DNA from: Trichomonas tenax
Lineage: Eukaryota > Parabasalia > Trichomonadida > Trichomonadidae
Length of the DNA: 41,814 nt
Reading direction: 5' to 3'
Assembly (NCBI GenBank): GCA_023091735.1
Contig: JALKBU010000415.1
Location: forward strand, 1 to 41,814
Program-made: the position numbers and the translations under genes
In this document: positions 40,208 to 41,814 of the stretch, piece after piece
How the letters are laid out: every line of letters begins with the position of its first letter
Position numbering within the stretch: position 1 is the stretch's first letter
The notes under the pieces: generated by a model
What the model saw: the letters and a program-made list of their open reading frames with translations, nothing else
Database searches by the model: none
Told to the model about the DNA's origin: nothing

Positions 40208-40744
40208 ATGAATGAAACAAATGGAATGGAAGCTAAAAAAGTTATATGGAAACCAAAAAAAACAAGACTAAAAAGATTACAGCAACTCAAGTGGAAATAG
40301 AAAAAGACGAAGATCACGCAAATCAAATTTTTATTTATTACAAAAACAAACATAATTTGCCAAAATTTAAATGGGTGTATGCCAAGGATGTCACTCTTCT
40401 AGTTAAGCACGAACAGAATCCTAAAATTAAAAATCTTAAACAAATAGAACAAAAAATTAATCAATACAATGTTCTTAAACAACAACAGTGACGTTTTATT
40501 TTTGTTTGATACATCTGATTGGGAGATAAACGATGAACGTTTGGTTGATCCTAAATTTCCAAAGCGCCAAGAGCAGAATATTACATCGGTAGAAGGACAC
40601 ACAGACAGGTTTGGTAAGTTTTACTAGTCGATCAAATTCCAAAATCGTACAAATACAAAAGTTATTTGTGAAACTCCTGATGATCCACCTGAGAAGTTTA
40701 TCAATTACATCAAAACGCATCCTGGCAAATTTGCAAATGATTAG
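40208..40744 (+). pseudogene. unknown gene interrupted by frameshifts and a stop
   Basis: Protein-like text alternates between two frames. ATG 40208 opens MNETNGMEAKKVIWKPKK. The longest piece, 40246-40491, is in the other frame (NQIFIYYKNKHNLPKFKWVY and KNLKQIEQKINQYN). It ends CAG TGA, and a +1 shift there re-enters the first frame with DVLFLFDTSDWEINDERLVD and NITSVEGHTDRFGKFY. After an in-frame TAG (40625-40627) that frame continues to VICETPDDPPEKFINYI before TAG at 40742. I do not recognise the family; it is hydrophilic with many Lys, Asp and Asn. Two TCATA initiator-like words lie 24 and 35 nt before the first ATG. A decayed gene is most likely; sequence error or programmed shifting are alternatives. 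Confidence 0.45.
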
Positions 40745-41100
40745 AATGAAAGTATTATTTTATTATATTATTTGTTTGTTATCATCTAAAATTAACATTC
40801 GTTATATTAAATACTTATTACACACCAACTATTTTCTACATCAATGGTTCCAATTTATTAAATAAATTTCAGGGGAAAAAAATAACCTCTTTGAAAGTCG
40901 CGATTTTTTCTAGAACTAATACTTCTAGACAAGAAGGCGAAATATTCGTAGCGGATATCGGAATTATTTTCTGTGCTGCGTCTGTTTCAATTGTCAAACA
41001 CATAGTATACCCTCTACATCACTTAGATAATTTTAATATTACTTTCAAAATATGTGTTTGATACTTAAATTTTTAAAATATGTATACATAGGCAAGAGAT

Positions 41101-41286
41101 TTAATTGTGTTCAATCAGATATAGCATTGATACGAGCAATAATTTTAAATATTTGCAATATTCTTGATTAAAATGCACCAATAGCTTCCAAAAGACAGAC
41201 GCATATGTGTTATCAATACTTATGCCTCTTTTATGAATATAATCAACAATTTCAAAATGAATTTTGTAATAAACATCGTTAAACAT
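41101..41286 (-). CDS. doubtful 61-residue ORF or gene fragment
   Basis: It begins MFNDVYYKIHFEIVDYIH at an ATG and ends LYLIEHN. The composition is protein-like, with amphipathic helical character, but there is no recognised family and no initiator in the A-rich text just upstream. It may be a remnant of a helical-repeat gene or chance. Confidence 0.2.
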   Translation of the reverse strand: MFNDVYYKIHFEIVDYIHKRGISIDNTYASVFWKLLVHFNQEYCKYLKLLLVSMLYLIEHN

Positions 41287-41396
41287 AATATTTTTTTTTG
41301 GGTAAAAAATTATTATGATAATATATTAGAAGTAAAATTATCGAAAACATTATTTGGCGGAAGAAAAGTGACATAATTATTATTTATGTCCAACTT

Positions 41397-41506
41397 CACT
41401 ACAAACTAACTGAAAACACGCTCAGTCACTACAAAGTAGCTGAAAACACGCTCAGTCACTACAAACTAACTGAAAACACGCTCGGTCACTACAAAGTAGC
41501 TGAAAA
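41397..41506 (+). repeat. 30-bp tandem repeat, 3.7 copies
   Basis: Units start at 41397, 41427, 41457 and 41487. Odd units read CACTACAAACTAACTGAAAA and even units CACTACAAAGTAGCTGAAAA, so the array is really a 60-bp dimer repeated. Units end CACGCTCAGT, or CACGCTCGGT in unit 3. In frame with 41397 it reads HYKLTENTLS / HYKVAENTLS without stops, but no in-frame ATG precedes it before the upstream stop. Confidence 0.85.
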
Positions 41507-41814
41507 GAAGCCTTTTGGAAGATGCTATTTTTTGACAACCATATGAAAAATTTTTTTTACCTATATTGTCATCTTAAAATTTTCTTATTTTCTAATTTGT
41601 TTTCAATTTTTATGGATTATTCATTGGTTTATCATAATTCCTAAATTGCAATTGCAAAGTATATTATTTCTTGGTATGAAATATTGTAATAAATAAAAGG
41701 TGCGTTTATATTGTATTTAGAAATCGAATTCAATGTATATAATTATGAACTTAAATATCAAATATCAACGTATTGTTGCATTATGTTTGTGATGCAATCT
41801 TATCAAGTCTCTTA

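Larger units (their letters stand above)
40745..41814. other. AT-rich terminal region with a tandem repeat
   Basis: No confident gene. It contains the 30-bp tandem repeat at 41397-41506 and a 61-codon minus-strand ORF at 41101-41286 described separately. Confidence 0.45.

Overview
The window looks like nuclear DNA of a flagellated protist, most likely a parabasalid (Trichomonas/Tritrichomonas type). Three things point there. The large genes are intronless and very AT-rich, separated by AT-rich spacers. Several genes have a TCA(C/T)(A/T) initiator-like element 6-16 nt upstream of the ATG, and several stop codons overlap TAAA; both are known trichomonad habits. Decayed members of families expanded in trichomonads are present (glycine-rich surface proteins, ankyrin proteins, and proteins ending in an F5/8 type C domain), beside the axonemal ruler CCDC39.

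Layout. 1-1143: non-coding. 1144-4656 (-): four GAF domains plus a phosphodiesterase-like domain whose active site looks damaged. 4970-7978 (-): CCDC39-type coiled coil. 8.2-9.7 kb (-): F5/8 type C pseudogene. 9.8-14.8 kb: non-coding DNA with old repeat copies and several strong hairpins. 14.8-17.4 kb: ankyrin pseudogene, a possible 54-residue gene, an SS18/SSXT-domain gene and a glycine-rich pseudogene. 17.4-19.9 kb: non-coding, with a long inverted repeat (arms of about 182 bp) and a diverged direct repeat. 19876-28155 (-): a 2759-residue protein with a PIKK-like C-terminus lacking catalytic motifs, best read as TRRAP/Tra1-like. 29007-34674 (+): protein O-mannosyltransferase, then UDP-glucose:glycoprotein glucosyltransferase. 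34822-37425 (+): Aquarius-like protein with all helicase motifs eroded. 37927-39669 (+): Hsp70-like protein with an eroded ATPase site. 39.7-41.8 kb: hairpin, a frameshifted unknown gene and a 30-bp tandem repeat.

Functional themes. PMT and UGGT both act in the ER on glycoproteins. CCDC39 belongs to the flagellum. The TRRAP-like and SS18-like proteins would act in chromatin and transcription, and the Aquarius-like protein in the spliceosome. Four large proteins belong to enzyme families but lack key catalytic residues (PDE, PIKK, SF1 helicase, Hsp70); this is the most interesting common thread. All family calls come from reading motifs by eye; no database search was run.
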